The notes under the pieces were generated by a model. The model was not told the origin of the DNA. It did no database searches and was given only the letters and a program-made list of their open reading frames with translations. Of a DNA stretch of 64,000 nucleotides, positions 48,406 through 61,184 are shown one piece after another. The stretch is from assembly GCF_017591425.1 (NCBI RefSeq), contig NW_024466459.1, forward strand, positions 8,618,001 to 8,682,000, in the 5' to 3' direction. The first letter of the stretch is position 1. Every line of letters starts with the position of its first letter. This DNA is from Ochotona curzoniae. Lineage: Eukaryota; Chordata; Mammalia; Lagomorpha; Ochotonidae. The position numbers and the translations under genes are program-made.

Positions 48406-49214
48406 CGTCCTCTGTGTTGTAATACATGTTTAAGCTATCAGCACACGTTTCACTGCTCATCTCTGTGTTGTGCAAGGCCAGTTTCCCCACGCCTGTGCAA
48501 GGGCGTGTCCCTCGGGCGCAGCGGGCGCGGTTACCCAATCTGTGTGCTGCGGCTCCTCCAAGCCTCAGTAGCGTGCGTCATCCCCGCCAGGACTGCAAAC
48601 ACACGGCCCCGGCCTAAGTCGACCGGTCTGTTTTCCCGTCTGCATTCTGCTTACTCTGCCCCAAAGTCCACGGCCTCCCACGCCCCTCACTTGACACTCT
48701 CCTTCCCTCTGGCCGGACCTCCACAGGGGAGGGAGGATTCCCCAGCCGGCGTTCGTGAGGGCTCCCGGGAGCTGCAGAGGGATCGCAAAGCTGTCCGTGC
48801 GGTCTCCGCTGCCCACAGGGATGCCTCATGGCCCTCTGGCAACTTCAAGTTCAGAGATAAAACCAAGAGCGTGACAGCAAAGCATTAGACCAGCAGGGAG
48901 CTGAGCTGCTGCTCCGGGCACACACCCTGGGTCTGAACTCAAAGTTCCAACCCTACATGGGAGAGCTGGGCCTGCATCACACCGCCCCCCCTACTTCCCC
49001 GGAAGCCCTGAGTAGCCCCACCAGCTCCTGGACTGCCATCCAAGCAGGTGACCACGAGCCCCAGGGCCCAGCTGGGCCTAGCCTGGACCCCCGCCCCTCA
49101 GAATCTGTGAGATGAGACTTGACTCGCTTCCAGCAGGAAAGTTTTAGGGTTGCTGGTTATGCAATCTTAAAGATAGCTGGCTTTGTTAAAAAAAACAAAA
49201 ACCCCTCAAAAAAC

Positions 49215-49500
49215 ACAAGTTTAAACTTTTATTTGAAAGACAGAGAGAGGGAGAGATGGGGAGAGCTATATCTTCCACCCACTGGCTCACTCAGGTACCT
49301 GCACCAGTCAGCCACAGGCCAGCAAGGCCAACGCCAGGGGCTTACTCCAGGTCCCCCACAAGGACGCAGGGGCCCAAGTGCAACGGCCGTCCTCTGCTGC
49401 CTTCCCAGGGCATGGGCAGGGAGCTGGACTGCAAGTGGAACAGCTGGGCCTCAAGCCGGTGTCCCAGATGGCAGCTTCACCTCCTATGACCTTGCTTATC
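49215..49500 (-). mobile_element. C-repeat SINE
   Basis: CTTTTATTTGAAAGACAGAG, CACCCACTGGCTCACTCAGG and GGGCAGGGAGCTGGACTGCA. Confidence 0.82.
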
Positions 49501-49574
49501 AGTTTAAAAAGGCAGCGTTCGTTTAATACATGCAGAAAAGATGCAACAGTATAATTATGATGTGTAGCTTAAAG

Positions 49575-49705
49575 CCAAGAGGTGGGCATTGCCCTGCAGT
49601 GGGTCAGCTTGCCACTTGGGATGCCCACGGCTCATATCAGAGCACCGATTTAAGTCCTGGTTGCTCTGTTTCCGATCCAGTTCCCTGAAAACGGGCCTGG
49701 CTAGC
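49575..49705 (+). mobile_element. C-repeat SINE, 5' half
   Basis: TGGGCATTGCCCTGCAGTGG, AGAGCACCGATTTAAGTCCT and CGATCCAGTTCCCTGAAAAC; no tail. Confidence 0.65.
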
Positions 49706-50371
49706 AGCGGGTGCCTCTTAGGGTCCCTGGCTGCCTTTCCTGTGCCGAAAGGCGGGCAGAGCGGCAGGAGACAGCTGCGTGGGCCTTGGCGTCTTACCAG
49801 CCGCCATGCCCTCAGACCCAGCTGAGGCAGCCCTGCCGGGTTCTGTGGCATGTGGGGGAGCAAGGTTGCAGCTTTCAGGGGTTCCCCTGAGCAGGTGTGG
49901 CTCCTGGATGCAGTACTCAGTTATGGCCACGAGAGGGAGACGCTGCTCCATCAACACCGGCAGCGGGGGGCGAGACCCCTGGGGTCCCACCACCTCCCCA
50001 CTGCCTCCCCATCCACGGACCCCGCAGAACCAGGAGTGGGGTCGCGGTGACAGCTGCGAGGGTGGGCCCGGGTCTCCCTAAGGAAGTCAGCCTGCAGCAT
50101 TCCCACTGGGGAGAAGTGCTCACGAGGGTCAGATGAGCAAGGAGAGCCCTGTCATGGTCTCCCGCGGGGGTATGGGCCCCCTCGAGGCGATGCTTGTTCA
50201 CAAGGTCCCAGGGCCCCAGGGATTGTGGGTGTCGGGGTCCTTGCTTGGGAGACCCCCTGACACCTGCCCATCAGGCTGTGCTGTCACAGCACTGTGGCTG
50301 CTCGGTTTCCTTATCCGTGTCACCTACCGGGCAGGACTGTCCTGAAGGTTAAATACTAGGCGGGGGAAGGG

Positions 50372-50600
50372 GGCGGTCGGCGTGGTAGCCTAGTGACTAA
50401 AGTCCTCACCTTTACGTGCTGGGATCCCATATGGCCACCGGTTCCAATCCTGGGGGGCACAGCCCTGCTTCCCATCCAGCTCCCTGCTTGTGGCCTGGGA
50501 AAGCAATGGAGAACGGGCCAAATGGGACCCTGCACCCACATGGGAGACCCGGAAGAAGCTCCTGCCTCCTGGCTTCAGCCACATGCACAGGAAGCTGGAG
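50372..50600 (+). mobile_element. C-repeat SINE, young pika-type, 3' end missing
   Basis: GTGGTAGCCTAGTGACTAAA head, GATCCCATATGGCCACCGGT and CTGCTTGTGGCCTGGGAAAG. Confidence 0.87.
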
Positions 50601-50697
50601 TGAAAGTGGAGCAGTTAGGACTTTATCTGGCACTCCGATATGGCATGCTAGCACTGCAAGTGAGGTTTAACCCACTGTACTTCCACCCAGACCCCTG
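50600..50697 (-). mobile_element. C-repeat SINE, head fragment
   Basis: AGTGGAGCAGTTAGGACTTT and TTTAACCCACTGTACTTCCA, in reverse order right after a plus-strand copy. Confidence 0.6.
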
Positions 50698-50709
50698 GGA
50701 GCCCTAACA

Positions 50710-50710
<1 letters not shown>

Positions 50711-50749
<39 letters not shown>
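50711..50749 (+). repeat. (CA)n microsatellite
   Basis: About 19 uninterrupted CA units directly after a SINE pair. Confidence 0.96.
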
Positions 50750-50751
<2 letters not shown>

Positions 50752-51399
50752 CCTGCAAGCAGACGCACCATTCTCCCCCTGTCTCCCCATACACCTCTCT
50801 CCTTCCAAAGTGAGGACACACCAACAGGTGCTGAGCCCATGTGCTGTGTGAGGCAGGCAGCTGGACTGGCACGACCGAGCAGGCCTTGGGGTCACCGCAC
50901 ATGGGAGCAGCGTGGCCTCAGAGCCTTCAGTCTGCCCCCCTGGTCCCCCAAGGCTGGGATCAGCATCCTTGCACCTGCTCGCCTGGGTGGGCAGCCACAT
51001 TCCCAGGGGACAAGGACACTTCACCACTCCCAGCCCCACTCGCTCCCTCCACAGAGCTGGGGACAGCGAGTCCTCCCCTTGGCTCTCCACAGCTGAGGAC
51101 GAGCTCAGAGCCGGGCTGGGACCCGGTGCCTCAATGTTCCCATCTCTAAAATAGGGAAGTAATGGCATCACTTCCTGGAATCGCGCCAGGGATTCAATGG
51201 CGCAACAGAAGAAAACACCCAGCATGGAAGGAGCTGGAACGGCCGGCTGCCTTCACCCTTCCGGTCACACGCTGGACTCCTTCCTTCTGGCCTGCGGGGG
51301 TGGGTGTGGGGCAGGCCTTGCCACGGGCCCCACCCAGGGGACAGCAGCTGGGCAGCAGCGGACAGGGCAGCAATGCTGAACCCTGCGGCTGGGCACGGA

Positions 51400-52480
51400 T
51401 CCCACCTGGCCGTAACCCAGGGAGCAGCCAGGGACGTGCCCAGGGCCACCAGGACGGGGACAGCGACAGTGCTGACGGCCGCCAGGACCCAGCTCGCGCG
51501 CCCCGAACCGGGACGCCAGGAAGCCGCCCGGACACAGCACACAGACGGAAAGACGCGGCCTGGCCGGGCGGGGACCTGTAGGGGGCGGCGCCGCGCGCAG
51601 GGAGCCACGCCCCCAGGCCCGCCCCGCGTCCTGGCCCCGCCCCTTCTCCGCCTCACACAGCGCCCGCCCTCAGGGCCCGCCTCCATCCACAGGCCCCGCC
51701 CCGCCACCTGGCCACGCCCTTGCCCCAGGCCCCGCCTCCACCCACAGACCCCGCCTCACCTTCCAGGGCTCGCCCCACGACCTGGCCACGCCCCGGCCCC
51801 GCCTCACACACAGCGCCCGCCTCCATCCACAGGCCCCGCCTCACCTTCCAGGCCCCGCCCCGGTCCCGCCCCCATCAGGCCCCGCCCAGCCCGCCTGCAC
51901 CCCCCAGGCCCCGCCCCACCGTCAGGTCCCGCCCAGGCCCCGCCCCAGCGCCAGGCCCCGCCCCGGCGCCCGCGGCGCAGGTAGGGAAGAGGCTGCGCGC
52001 CGGCGTCCCGCCCCCAGCAGCCGCCGCCCGGCTGAGCTCGCGGCTTGGAGCGGCGTCCCGGGACGTGGGGCCGCCGGGAGGTGAGCGCGGGGCGGCGGCG
52101 GGGCGGGGCGGCGGGCGGCCGCGGGGTCGCAGGGCAGAGGGCCCGGGGCGCCCGGGGCGGCGGGACGCGGCCGCGCGGCCGGGAAGGGTGCCCGCCCTGC
52201 GAGCGCCCGGGGCCCACGTGGGCCGGGGCAGAGCCCGGGGCTGGCCGCCCTGGGCCGGCGCGGGCGGGACCGCTGGAGCGGAGCTGTCGGGGCCCCGGGG
52301 CCGGGGTCGCCCTGTGCGGGGCACGACCGAAGCTCCCAGTGCCGGGAGGTGGAGGGGGGTCCGCCCTGCGCGCCCTCGTCCCCCGAGTGCTGGGAGCCCC
52401 GGTGCGCCCCGGAGAGCCGGGCCGAAGTGGGAGCCTGCACCTGGACGAGGTGCAGCAGGTGCGGGTGTGGGGGAGCGGCC
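51400..52480 (+). promoter_or_regulatory. RHBDF2: CpG-island promoter and untranslated first exon of RHBDF2
   Basis: CpG-rich DNA with a good donor GGGAG|GTGAGC at 52080/52081. This fits an untranslated first exon ending at 52080 and joining the start-codon exon at 62198. The exon start is unknown. Very long open frames on both strands reflect GC content. Confidence 0.55.
51590..51970 (+). repeat. GC-box minisatellite upstream of RHBDF2 exon 1
   Basis: Degenerate tandem array built from AGGCCCCGCCTCCATCCAC-like units of roughly 25-35 bases. I count eleven CCCCGCC cores, each an Sp1/KLF-type GC box. It ends just before the inferred untranslated first exon. Confidence 0.75.
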
Positions 52481-53552
52481 CCCCGCTGTGGGGCTGGGCC
52501 CGGAAGCCCTGCCTGCCGGACCGCCGGGCTGGCCTGGACCTGCTTGGCGCTGGGTTACAAATCAGGGTCCCTGCCGCCACCCCGGGGAACCGGAGAGGGT
52601 GCAGGTGGCGGGTGCAGTGAGGAGAGCGCCCCATACCATCCCCAGCTGTGGTTTCCCCAGCGTTTAGTGGGTGACGTCGTGCCAAATTACTGTCACTCTT
52701 GGTGGGGCAGACTGGAGCAGTGGTTGGTGCAGAGGGAGGGTTTTTGGCAACGTCTATACACTACACCCAGCAGGTGCACTGGGCAGGCCCCCAGGGAATA
52801 GCCAGCCCACGAAGCCGGATGTGTTAGCTCAGCAACCAGGCCACCAAGTAATTTCCCACCGAGGCTCCTCCCTACCTTGAGCTCTCCAGGAGCTGGGGAG
52901 ACACTTGGGAATCAACCCCAAGGAGCATAGCTTTGCGTATGTGTGAAGATGGCTGCTGCCCCCAGCATGCCCTCCACCCCACCGCAGGCCCGGTCAGGCC
53001 AATCCGTACAGGACGCGGGTCTGGGTGCAGTAGGGGGAGGGAGTCCTTGGCTCCAAGGCCAGCTGTCCATGCAGAGATGGCCTGAGGTTTGAGGAGCACC
53101 GGGGATCAGCTCTGTTCCCCTAGACTGGCCCCCCCAAAGCCGGGCAGCAGAGCCCAGCGTGGATACCCAAGGCCGTGTGACCTGTTGGAACATTCCTTTT
53201 GATCTCACACTGACTGAGCTGTCCCAGCTACAGACACCAGGAAAGCAATGTCCAGAAGTGACAGAGCGGACCCTGGGGACCCTGGGGTAGCAGGGGGGCC
53301 AGGGGCAGCTGCTGGAAGAGCAAGGTTCCCCCAGCCCCAGGCTCAGCTGAGTGAAGGTGGCAGATGGGGCACACCCTGAGACAGAAGCCAGGTGGGCCCC
53401 CGTGGGCATGACCCACAGTCATGCCAGCTGAGCCCAAGGAATGTGCCGCTGTTTTCTGGGTGCAAGGAGCGGCAGGGGGTGGGAGGATGGCATTCCCTGC
53501 TCTCCCCTGTGCTTATTGGATCTGTTACCTCCATTTCTGTGTTACTTTTTTA

Positions 53553-53882
53553 AAAAACAGATTTAATCATTTTATTGGAAAGGCAGATGTACAGAGAGGA
53601 GGAGAGACAGAGAGGAAGATCTTCCGTCCGATGATTCACTCCCCAAGTGGCCGCAACGGCCAGTGCTGTGTCAGTCTGAAGCCAGGAGCCAGGAACATCT
53701 TTCCGAGTCTCCCACGCGGGTGCAGGGTCTCAAAGCTTTGGGCAATCATAGGCTGCCTTCCCAGGCCACAAGCAGGGAGCTGCATGGGAAGTGGGGCCAC
53801 AGGGATTAGAACTGGTGCCCATATGGGATCCCGGCACGTTCAAGGCGAGGACTTTAGCTGCTAGGCCATCGCGCTGGGCCTG
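53553..53882 (-). mobile_element. C-repeat SINE, young pika-type, full length, RHBDF2 intron 1
   Basis: TTTAATCATTTTATTGGAAA, TTAGAACTGGTGCCCATATG and CCATCGCGCTGGGCC. Confidence 0.92.
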
Positions 53883-54075
53883 CGTCTGCTAATTTACTCT
53901 CCTGATGGCTGGAGTTGGGATAGGCCTGAGCCGGGAGCTGGGAGCCAGGAGCCTCATCCAGGTCTCCCATGTGGGTGCAGGGGTCATCTGCTGCTGCCTT
54001 CCCAGGTGTGTTAGCTCAGAGCTTGATAGGAAGTGGGGCAGCCGGGACTGTACAGGTGTTCTGATAAGAGCCAGG
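53883..54075 (-). mobile_element. C-repeat SINE, truncated
   Basis: GGAGCCAGGAGCCTCATCCA, CCCATGTGGGTGCAGGGG and TGTGTTAGCTCAGAGCTTGA. Confidence 0.68.
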
Positions 54076-57000
54076 TGCAGCAGGAGGCAGCTGGAAGTTT
54101 CTGGATGGCTTTGTTATAGCAATGAGAAGCTAGAGTGAGACTGAGCTGAACACGGCAGGTGCAGCAGCCCTGGTGGCCATTGTCCCCAGGCGGAGTGCAT
54201 GGGTCTGTTCACTCAAGGTTGTTGAGAAGTGAGAGATGCCGCCTGGTTTTGAACCTTGGCTGTCCACCCTCGAGCCCACCCCTGAGCGCCCAGGTGGCCT
54301 TGCCTGGGCTGACACACACTCAGTGTCCGCCCAGCGAGGGGACTTGTTTCTGAAGGCGGAGGGATGCACCGCATGTCAGGAATGCTGGGGGCCGTTCTGG
54401 TGTTTTTCTGGGCGCTGCTCGGCCCTCTCTGTCTTGCCCTGTCTTGCTTATCACAGGATGTGTGGGCACACACGTGTGTGGGGTCAGGCTGTATGGGCAC
54501 ACATGTACATGTAGTGAACCCTGCACTGGGGGGGAGACGGGCTGTGCCTCCCCCTGGAAGCCCCCCGGGGATCTGCCACAGTGTGCAGAAGGCCAGCGGG
54601 GGTTTCCAGGGCGAGCTCACACGTCACATCTGTGTCTGCCCCGTGTCCTGGAAGCAGCTCCAGTTTCCTGTCCTGCTGGGGCGGGGAGCCCAGCTGGTGC
54701 AGGCTGACCTTGCGTAGTGGCCAGACAGGGACGGGCCGCGGCCTCATAGTCGCTGGGAGAATGGGGATTTCCCCAGCGTGTCAGGGTGCCCTGGCTGCCT
54801 CCTGGGAGGCGGAGAAAGGCTTGTCTTTTCTGTTCCAGGCAAGTGCCACGGCCCATGCCCAGACATGAGCCAGCTATGAGTCCAGCACCACCCCACTGCC
54901 GCCCAAGCCCCTCTGGGCAGGTGGCACAAGCAGGTGGCCAGTGCAGGGCATGGCCAGTCAGAGCCACTGGCCCAGGCTCAGCGTGGGGACGAGGGCCGGG
55001 GCTGGCAGGCATGGGGTTTGTGCAGCAGTGCTTGGTGGGATGGGGTCTCTGCAGTGGCCCATACCCCGATTTCCCCAGCAGCACTGTGGGGCAGCAGTAG
55101 GCAGCCAGCAGGGTGGTTAGGAGGCTGCCAGGGTGGGGAACAAGAAGAGAGAAGGGGCCCCTGTTAGGAGATGACACTGAGGCTGCCTAGGCAGGGACCC
55201 CTCCTTGGAGGCTGTCGTGAGTGGAGTGACCCCGTGTGGGGCTGAGAACCCCAGTCCCTGGGTGGCCGAGAGCGGTGAGGGTGGGCTTCCTCTCAGGCGT
55301 ACACTATGCCTCCCACCCAGGACCTTACCAGGCAGCCAGCATAGGCGTTGATGCTGGGGCGGGGGCATTGAGGTGGGGGGCCCTTAGTCTGTGGCCTTGG
55401 TGGTCTCAGATTTTCTCTCTGCCCTCCAGCTCCGTGCTGGCCTGTGCAGCAGTGCTGCAGGTGGTCCAGGGAGGGCACCCTGGCATGGGTCCCTGGTAGG
55501 AATTGCCTCGCTCCTCTTCATGCTGGGGTTTGGTGGTGTGGCCTGGAAGAGAAGGCTTAGGGTCTGTCTTGGGATGTGGAGGGAAGCCCCGGGCCTGAAC
55601 CCTTGTGGAACATGGTGGCAGCCACCTGTTGCCCTCAGCGTCTGCCCGGTAGGATGGCATTGGTAGGCCTGGGGTCAGCTGGGAAGTGCTCCCAGAGTTG
55701 GTGTGCTCGCGTCTGTGTAGGGGTGAAGAGGTCTCCAGCAAAAGCCTGCGCACCTGCACCACTCCCGGCTTGGCTGCCCAGCACTGCCCCGTCTGGTCCC
55801 CGGATGTCATGAGACTGCAGAAGGGAGCTGGATGGAGCTCAGGACCTGATGGGGGCCAGTGTGTCCCTCCCTAACCGTGAGGCCCTGGACAGGTGGTTAC
55901 AATTAACCTCTGTTGGTCTGGTGGCTCAGACACCAGGCGAGCCAGTGGTGGTGGTAGGACTCAGCCAAGAAGGAGCCAGAAATAGGTTGTGTGCCAGGCC
56001 CTGGGCGTTTGCCACCTCGTGTCGTCTTTGCTGGCTTCCTGGTACCAGGAAGGCGGGGTCTCTGAGCAGGTGACTTGGCAAGCCAAGTTGGCATGAGCAT
56101 CTTGGGTGGGCCCATGCCCAAGCACCGCGAAGTACTGGCAGCCACTGGGGCTGCAGCCAGCCTCCTCTTAGGCAGCCCAGGGCCCTAGGGCAGGGTTCTG
56201 GGAAATCAGGTTTATTGGCTCCTTAATGAGTCTTTACAAGCCAAAGAGTGTCTGCTTGGCTTTTCCTCTGGCCTGTCTGCCAAGGGGTTTCCGCAGACGC
56301 CGGGCGGCTGAGCTGACTCCGGTGTGAGCTTACCCACATGAGGGGCAGCTCCCCAGTCTTGGGTATGCGGCTGGGTGGGGCTGGGCAGGGTTCATGTGCT
56401 CCAGGAGGTAGGGTGAGACTTTGTCCCTTACCTGAGCTCGCTTGCTGGGAGCAGCCCTGGTGTGTGGTGCCATCAGGCTCTCCTCACACCATAGGCAGAA
56501 ACAAGCCTACGTACAGAGACCGAGTGGCCTGTCTGGGGTGCCCAGTGGCGGCCAGGCTGGGCCCGAGACCTGTCTTCCATGCCAGGCAATGTCGGCAGCA
56601 TGCATCTGGAGCCAGACTGTGGGAAGAGAGAGAGGAGGGCTGGGTGAGCTCTGGCTGCAGCCCTGAAGCAGAGCCCTTCTGTCCACCTGTTCTATCCCAG
56701 CCGCAAGCAGTGCCGGCCAGAATTTGCCTCGGAGGCCCTATGAACACTTAGCTTCCTTTGCTCTCTTTCGGAACTGCCTTTTCCTGTCCGGTGCCCAGGC
56801 TCTGTCCCCAGCACCTGCCGCCTGCCTCACGGCTACCCAGAGTTCTGTCTCTACTGGCTGGAGGTCACAAGTGCCAGCAGGGGAGGGGGGACCCAGTTCT
56901 GTGCCTGGTGGCAGGGAGAGGGGAGTGAGCTGGCTGCACCCCCGACTTCTGTGGCACCCACTGCTCTGTGCTGCCAGCAGCTGCTGCATCCCGAAATTCT

Positions 57001-59941
57001 AGAACAGGGGCTGCTCACATCTCAGCCAGCCCCACTGTGGAGTGGTCCTTGGAAAGAGACGGACTGAGAGCTGCTGGGGTCTGTGCTGCTTGTGCGCTCG
57101 CCCCTGGCTTGGGTGGCTTCCTGGAGCCCCTGCAGTGGCCAGGCCCCGCCCCGCCTCCAGTGGTTGTGTCTTATCCCATGGGGATCTGGAGGAGATGAGG
57201 GAGGTTTCTGGGTCCAGGCACGCGGACAGCGCTGGCAGTGGCTGCTCTTTGGCACCTGTCAGCTGCAGCTTGTATGCCAGTGATGGGGGCTCCCCAAACT
57301 CCTGCCTGCTTGGGAGACTGGGGGTCAGGAGCCACTCCCCTTTGGGTTCTGGGGCTGGCTGAATAGAGCCTGTTTCCCCACCATCACAGCCCCTGCCCCC
57401 TCCCTAGGCTCATTCAGATGGCTGCGACCCCCACTTTGGGCAAGCCGTCATTCCCTGTACTGCCCCTTGCGCTCTGCTCCCTTGCTCCCACCTTAGGCGC
57501 CGGCAGGGGGCTATGCAGGGAGCCTGGGCTCTGACTGCAAGCTGTCCTCACCTTCATCGTTGGGTCACAGAGCCCGGAGTCAGGCCGAGGTTGTGCAGTG
57601 GGCATTGGGCCCAGATTCTGCTTTGCAGCTTTCTCAGAAGGCCCCAGTTCCCAGCAAGGCCTCAGGAGGGAGGGAGAGTGAGTTTCGGTTTGGGTGGCCA
57701 CAGCAGTTTCCTTGCCCTCGGCCCTCGCCCTAGTGTCCTGTGATTCAGCCGAGCCGTTTCCCTGCTCACTGCCCACTCTGGACGCCCATGGCTGCCAGCC
57801 GCACTGGACTGGAGGGGCGTGGACCAGGTGGCAGAGTCTTCCCCCTCCCCTGTTCAGATGTCTGGCTCCACCCACGGGAGGCCCCGTCTTCCTGATCACA
57901 CCCAGTGGTTGGTGGTGGGCTCCCTCCTTCCTCCTACAGGGGTCCTTCCTGTCCCTGCTTCTGGTTCTCACGTTAAGCTGTTTCCTTGCCCTGCCCTTCA
58001 GGTCTGCAGAACTGGGGATGAGGGTGCCCCCCACCCAAGCCCGCACCCCCACTCTGTGAGACCACAGGCTCTCCTGGGAGCTGCAGTAGTGGGAGCCCTG
58101 GGAGGACAGATTGGGGCCCCAAGCCAGACTCCCTGATGCAGGTGCAACTGCAGCTGTGCGTTGCGAGTGACACAGCCCCACCTGGGCTGGCCACAAGCAG
58201 CTGTCCTGGAGGGGACCTCTTTGGGTTGGCCATTCTACGTCCATTCTGTGGCTGGGCCCTGGGTGTAACTGCCTGGGCTACGCCATCCTAGCCAGAGCGG
58301 GACAGAGGGGGTGCAGACAAAGCTGGGTTGCCTCAGGCCATCGGACTCTGCACTGTGTCCCAGGATCTGCCGCCCCCGGAGGAAGAAGTGAAGTCCGTGC
58401 CCACCCTGAGCCTTGCCCCTCTCCATGCTGAGGCTGCAGCCACCCTGGGCATGGGACCCCCCGAGGCCAGGATCCGGTCAAACAGGTGCCTTCAAGGGCA
58501 ACCTCCAGACCTCCCACCCCCACTCTGGCTGCCACTGCGGCCAGCTGGGAGGAAGGCTGGGGCCAGGATGTCACAATTTCCCCCACAGTGAGCAGGCACA
58601 CTGAGCCAGGGCACCTCCTGCCGGCCTGAGCTTTCAGTGCTTTGCCACTCCACGAACATGGGTGGCACTGGTGCCCAGAGTGGGTGTGCCAGTGCCCTGA
58701 GCACCTGCCAGCTCTGCCCTTCCCTCCTTGAGTGCCGAGGAAGGGGCTGGGCTTCTGGCCTGCCCACTTGTGCACCTGCTGGGCAGAAGGGCTGAGGGGG
58801 AACTGCCTGGTATTCAGCATGTGGTTTCATGAGTCTGACACCTCTGCTGACAGGGAGGAGGCCTGAGGGGTGGAGCTTGCAGACCATCACCCAGGACTGT
58901 GCTGCCCTAAAAGGGGGTGAAGGCTGTTCTCCCAGGCACTCCACCACCTAGCCCTGCCTCTGGCCCTCTGGAGTCAGCCAGCTCCTCTTTGGAAGTCCCC
59001 TCTCCCCCACCACCACCACCAGAGATTGCCTGGGGCTGTTCTGTGCCCTCTGTCTGCTGTCCCTTCCACCAGGGGGTAGGCACAGATGCCAGCAACAGGT
59101 CCTCTGGGGCCCCAGCTTGAGATGTGGCCTTAGGATGAGGAGGGCTGGCCAGCAGCTCCCCAGGACCAGAAGGGGTGTCCAAGAGCTGGATGGGGAGCTT
59201 GAGCTAGCCAGGGGTGCTCATCCAGGACAGCACCCATTACCTCCTACCCAGGCCCTATAGTGGGCACAGCGGCAGAGCCCTCAGTGGGGGCTGCTTCTCA
59301 GACTGGCTGCAGGGTTAGGGGTGATGGCTCTGTCTGGCTGCACAGACTCTCACACCCCCAGTCCTCCTGTGGAGGCTGTCCACACACTCAGTCTCAGGCT
59401 GCCCAAAGTTAAGTGGGGTCTTAGAAAGAACCAGGAACAAAGTGATTGACTCAGTTAACAAGAGGCAGGCTTCCTGAAGGAGCCGTGATGTGAGCCGGAC
59501 AGACCCGACCATGCCACTCCAGGTGGCTGTGGTCAGCTGCACATCCTGGGAGGATCCTGTCTGCCCAGTGCCATCCCCACCCGTTTCCTGTCACTCCCCC
59601 ACCCTCCACCTGCACAGGGACAGTTTCCCAGGACGATGCCCTTCTGATACCCTCTGCAGCTCGGTCCCCGAGGAAGCTGAGCCAGGGAGCTTGGTGAGCA
59701 GAGGCCCCGGGTGAGGCTGTTGTCTTGGAGCTGCCCCATGTGGCACCCTCCACGGAGCCAGGCGGGCCCAGTACCGGGAGCCATCTGTCTGTGATCCTGA
59801 TGGGACTTGTCGCATTTGGCTGGGCAGTCTCCTTGGGGTGTGGGCCCCTATTCCTTACCTGAAACAGATGCCATGTTGTAGTGGGAAAAGCCATCACCTC
59901 GAGCCACTGACCCGTGATAACAAATGTTAATCGGTAGATAA
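54076..59941. other. RHBDF2: RHBDF2 intron 1, SINE-free central part
   Basis: Nearly 6 kb without a SINE and without a clear exon. A 276-codon frame at 57414-58244 on the minus strand has no codon bias. Intronic enhancers are possible but not visible. Confidence 0.5.
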
Positions 59942-60205
59942 CCAGGGGGCCAGTGTTATGGCATTCCAAGTGTCCCCAACATCTCATACAGGTACTGGTT
60001 TGAGTCCCGGCAGCCCCACTTCCAGTCCAGCTCCCTGCTAATGGCTGTGAAAGCAGCAGAGGATGGCTCAAGTTCTTGGGGGCCCTGCCCCCACATGGAA
60101 GACCCAAGGACTCTCCTGGCTCAGCTCTGGCCATTGTGACTATCGGGGGAATGAGCCAGTGGATGGAAGATCTTTCTCTCTCTGCCTCTCCTTAAAACAG
60201 CCAGC
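59942..60205 (+). mobile_element. C-repeat SINE
   Basis: GGGGCCAGTGTTATGGCATT head, GGTTTGAGTCCCGGCAGCCC and GAATGAGCCAGTGGATGGAA. Confidence 0.85.
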
Positions 60206-60324
60206 AATTTCTGGATTCTTACATGTTTCCATTGAGTAATATTGAAACAAGCAAACAAAATAGGGGCACATGACTTCAGTGTTCCGGGCCTGTCCAGGGT
60301 CCCAGACCCTAGAGGCAGTTTGAA

Positions 60325-60605
60325 TTGTTCGTTTTGCTAGAGAGAGAAACAAGCTTGCGTCTGCTGGTTCACTCCTCAGGTGCACCCAGCAGACAGGGCT
60401 GCACCCAGGCCTCAGCCAAGAACGCCATCTGGGTTCCCCGCATGGTGGCAGTGTCCTGAGCCACCTCCGCTGCCTCTCAGGGTCATCGTCCAGAGGGCGC
60501 TGGCGTGAGGACAGAGCTGCAGCCCTAGCTAAGGCACTGTAACACGGAGTGGACAAGGGGCATGGCGCAAGGGGCGGGTTTTAGCTGCTAGGCCAGTGCC
60601 CACCT
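60325..60605 (-). mobile_element. C-repeat SINE, diverged
   Basis: GTTTTGCTAGAGAGAGAAAC, GCTGGTTCACTCCTCAGGTG and AGGCCAGTGCCCACCTC. Confidence 0.7.
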
Positions 60606-60953
60606 CAGGAGCGGATTCTTCAGTGATTGACTGGAAATGCTCCGAGATCAGTGCTTCTGGCTGCCCAGCCACCCAGGGGTGTTCTGCTCAGCACCCCTAG
60701 GAGCCTTGAGTGCCCCCTTTCTGAGGTGGAATGGCTACAGGTTACAAGGAAGAGACAGAACTCACGGAGGTGGGAAGACGTAGGGGTCGCTCTTCTGTTG
60801 CAGGTAGAGCGCCGAGGAGGTCACCCTGCTGACCTGGCACCAACAGCCCCAAGCTGAGGTTCAACCCATGCCAGGGCAGCTGCACCCAGTTAGCAGACAG
60901 AACATGCCTTAGGGAAATGCTGGGAGACAAGACCCAGGAAACGGCAGAGCGAG

Positions 60954-61120
60954 CCGACTCTGCGGGTGGCCAGGCCCACCTCTCAGGTACCTGCTGTGGG
61001 GCCAGCTCACTTCCAGTGCGTGTCTGGTAGCGGGCCGACTCTGCAGGTGGCCAGCGGATGACCAGGCCTGCTCCTCGAGGGCTTGCTGCAGGGCTAGCTC
61101 ACTTCTGGGGCATGTCCAGC
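60954..61120 (+). repeat. Tandem duplication of about 80-85 bases in RHBDF2 intron 1
   Basis: GCCGACTCTGCGGGTGGCCAG recurs as GCCGACTCTGCAGGTGGCCAG some 80 bases on. Both copies then contain a CAGCTCACTTC or TAGCTCACTTC stretch and a GCGGG end. Confidence 0.75.
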
Positions 61121-61184
61121 AGCGGGTCAGGCAGAGAGCAAAGGACAGATGGGGGAGGTCAATGATGGACGGAATGGGTTGATG

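Noticed and set aside
51720..52685. Long open frames on both strands (315 and 293 codons) at the RHBDF2 promoter
   Set aside because: They cross the GC-box array and CpG island, both strands are open at once, and no domain is seen.
57414..58244. 276-codon minus-strand frame in RHBDF2 intron 1
   Set aside because: Mixed codon use, no splice support, no domain; long by chance in GC-rich DNA.
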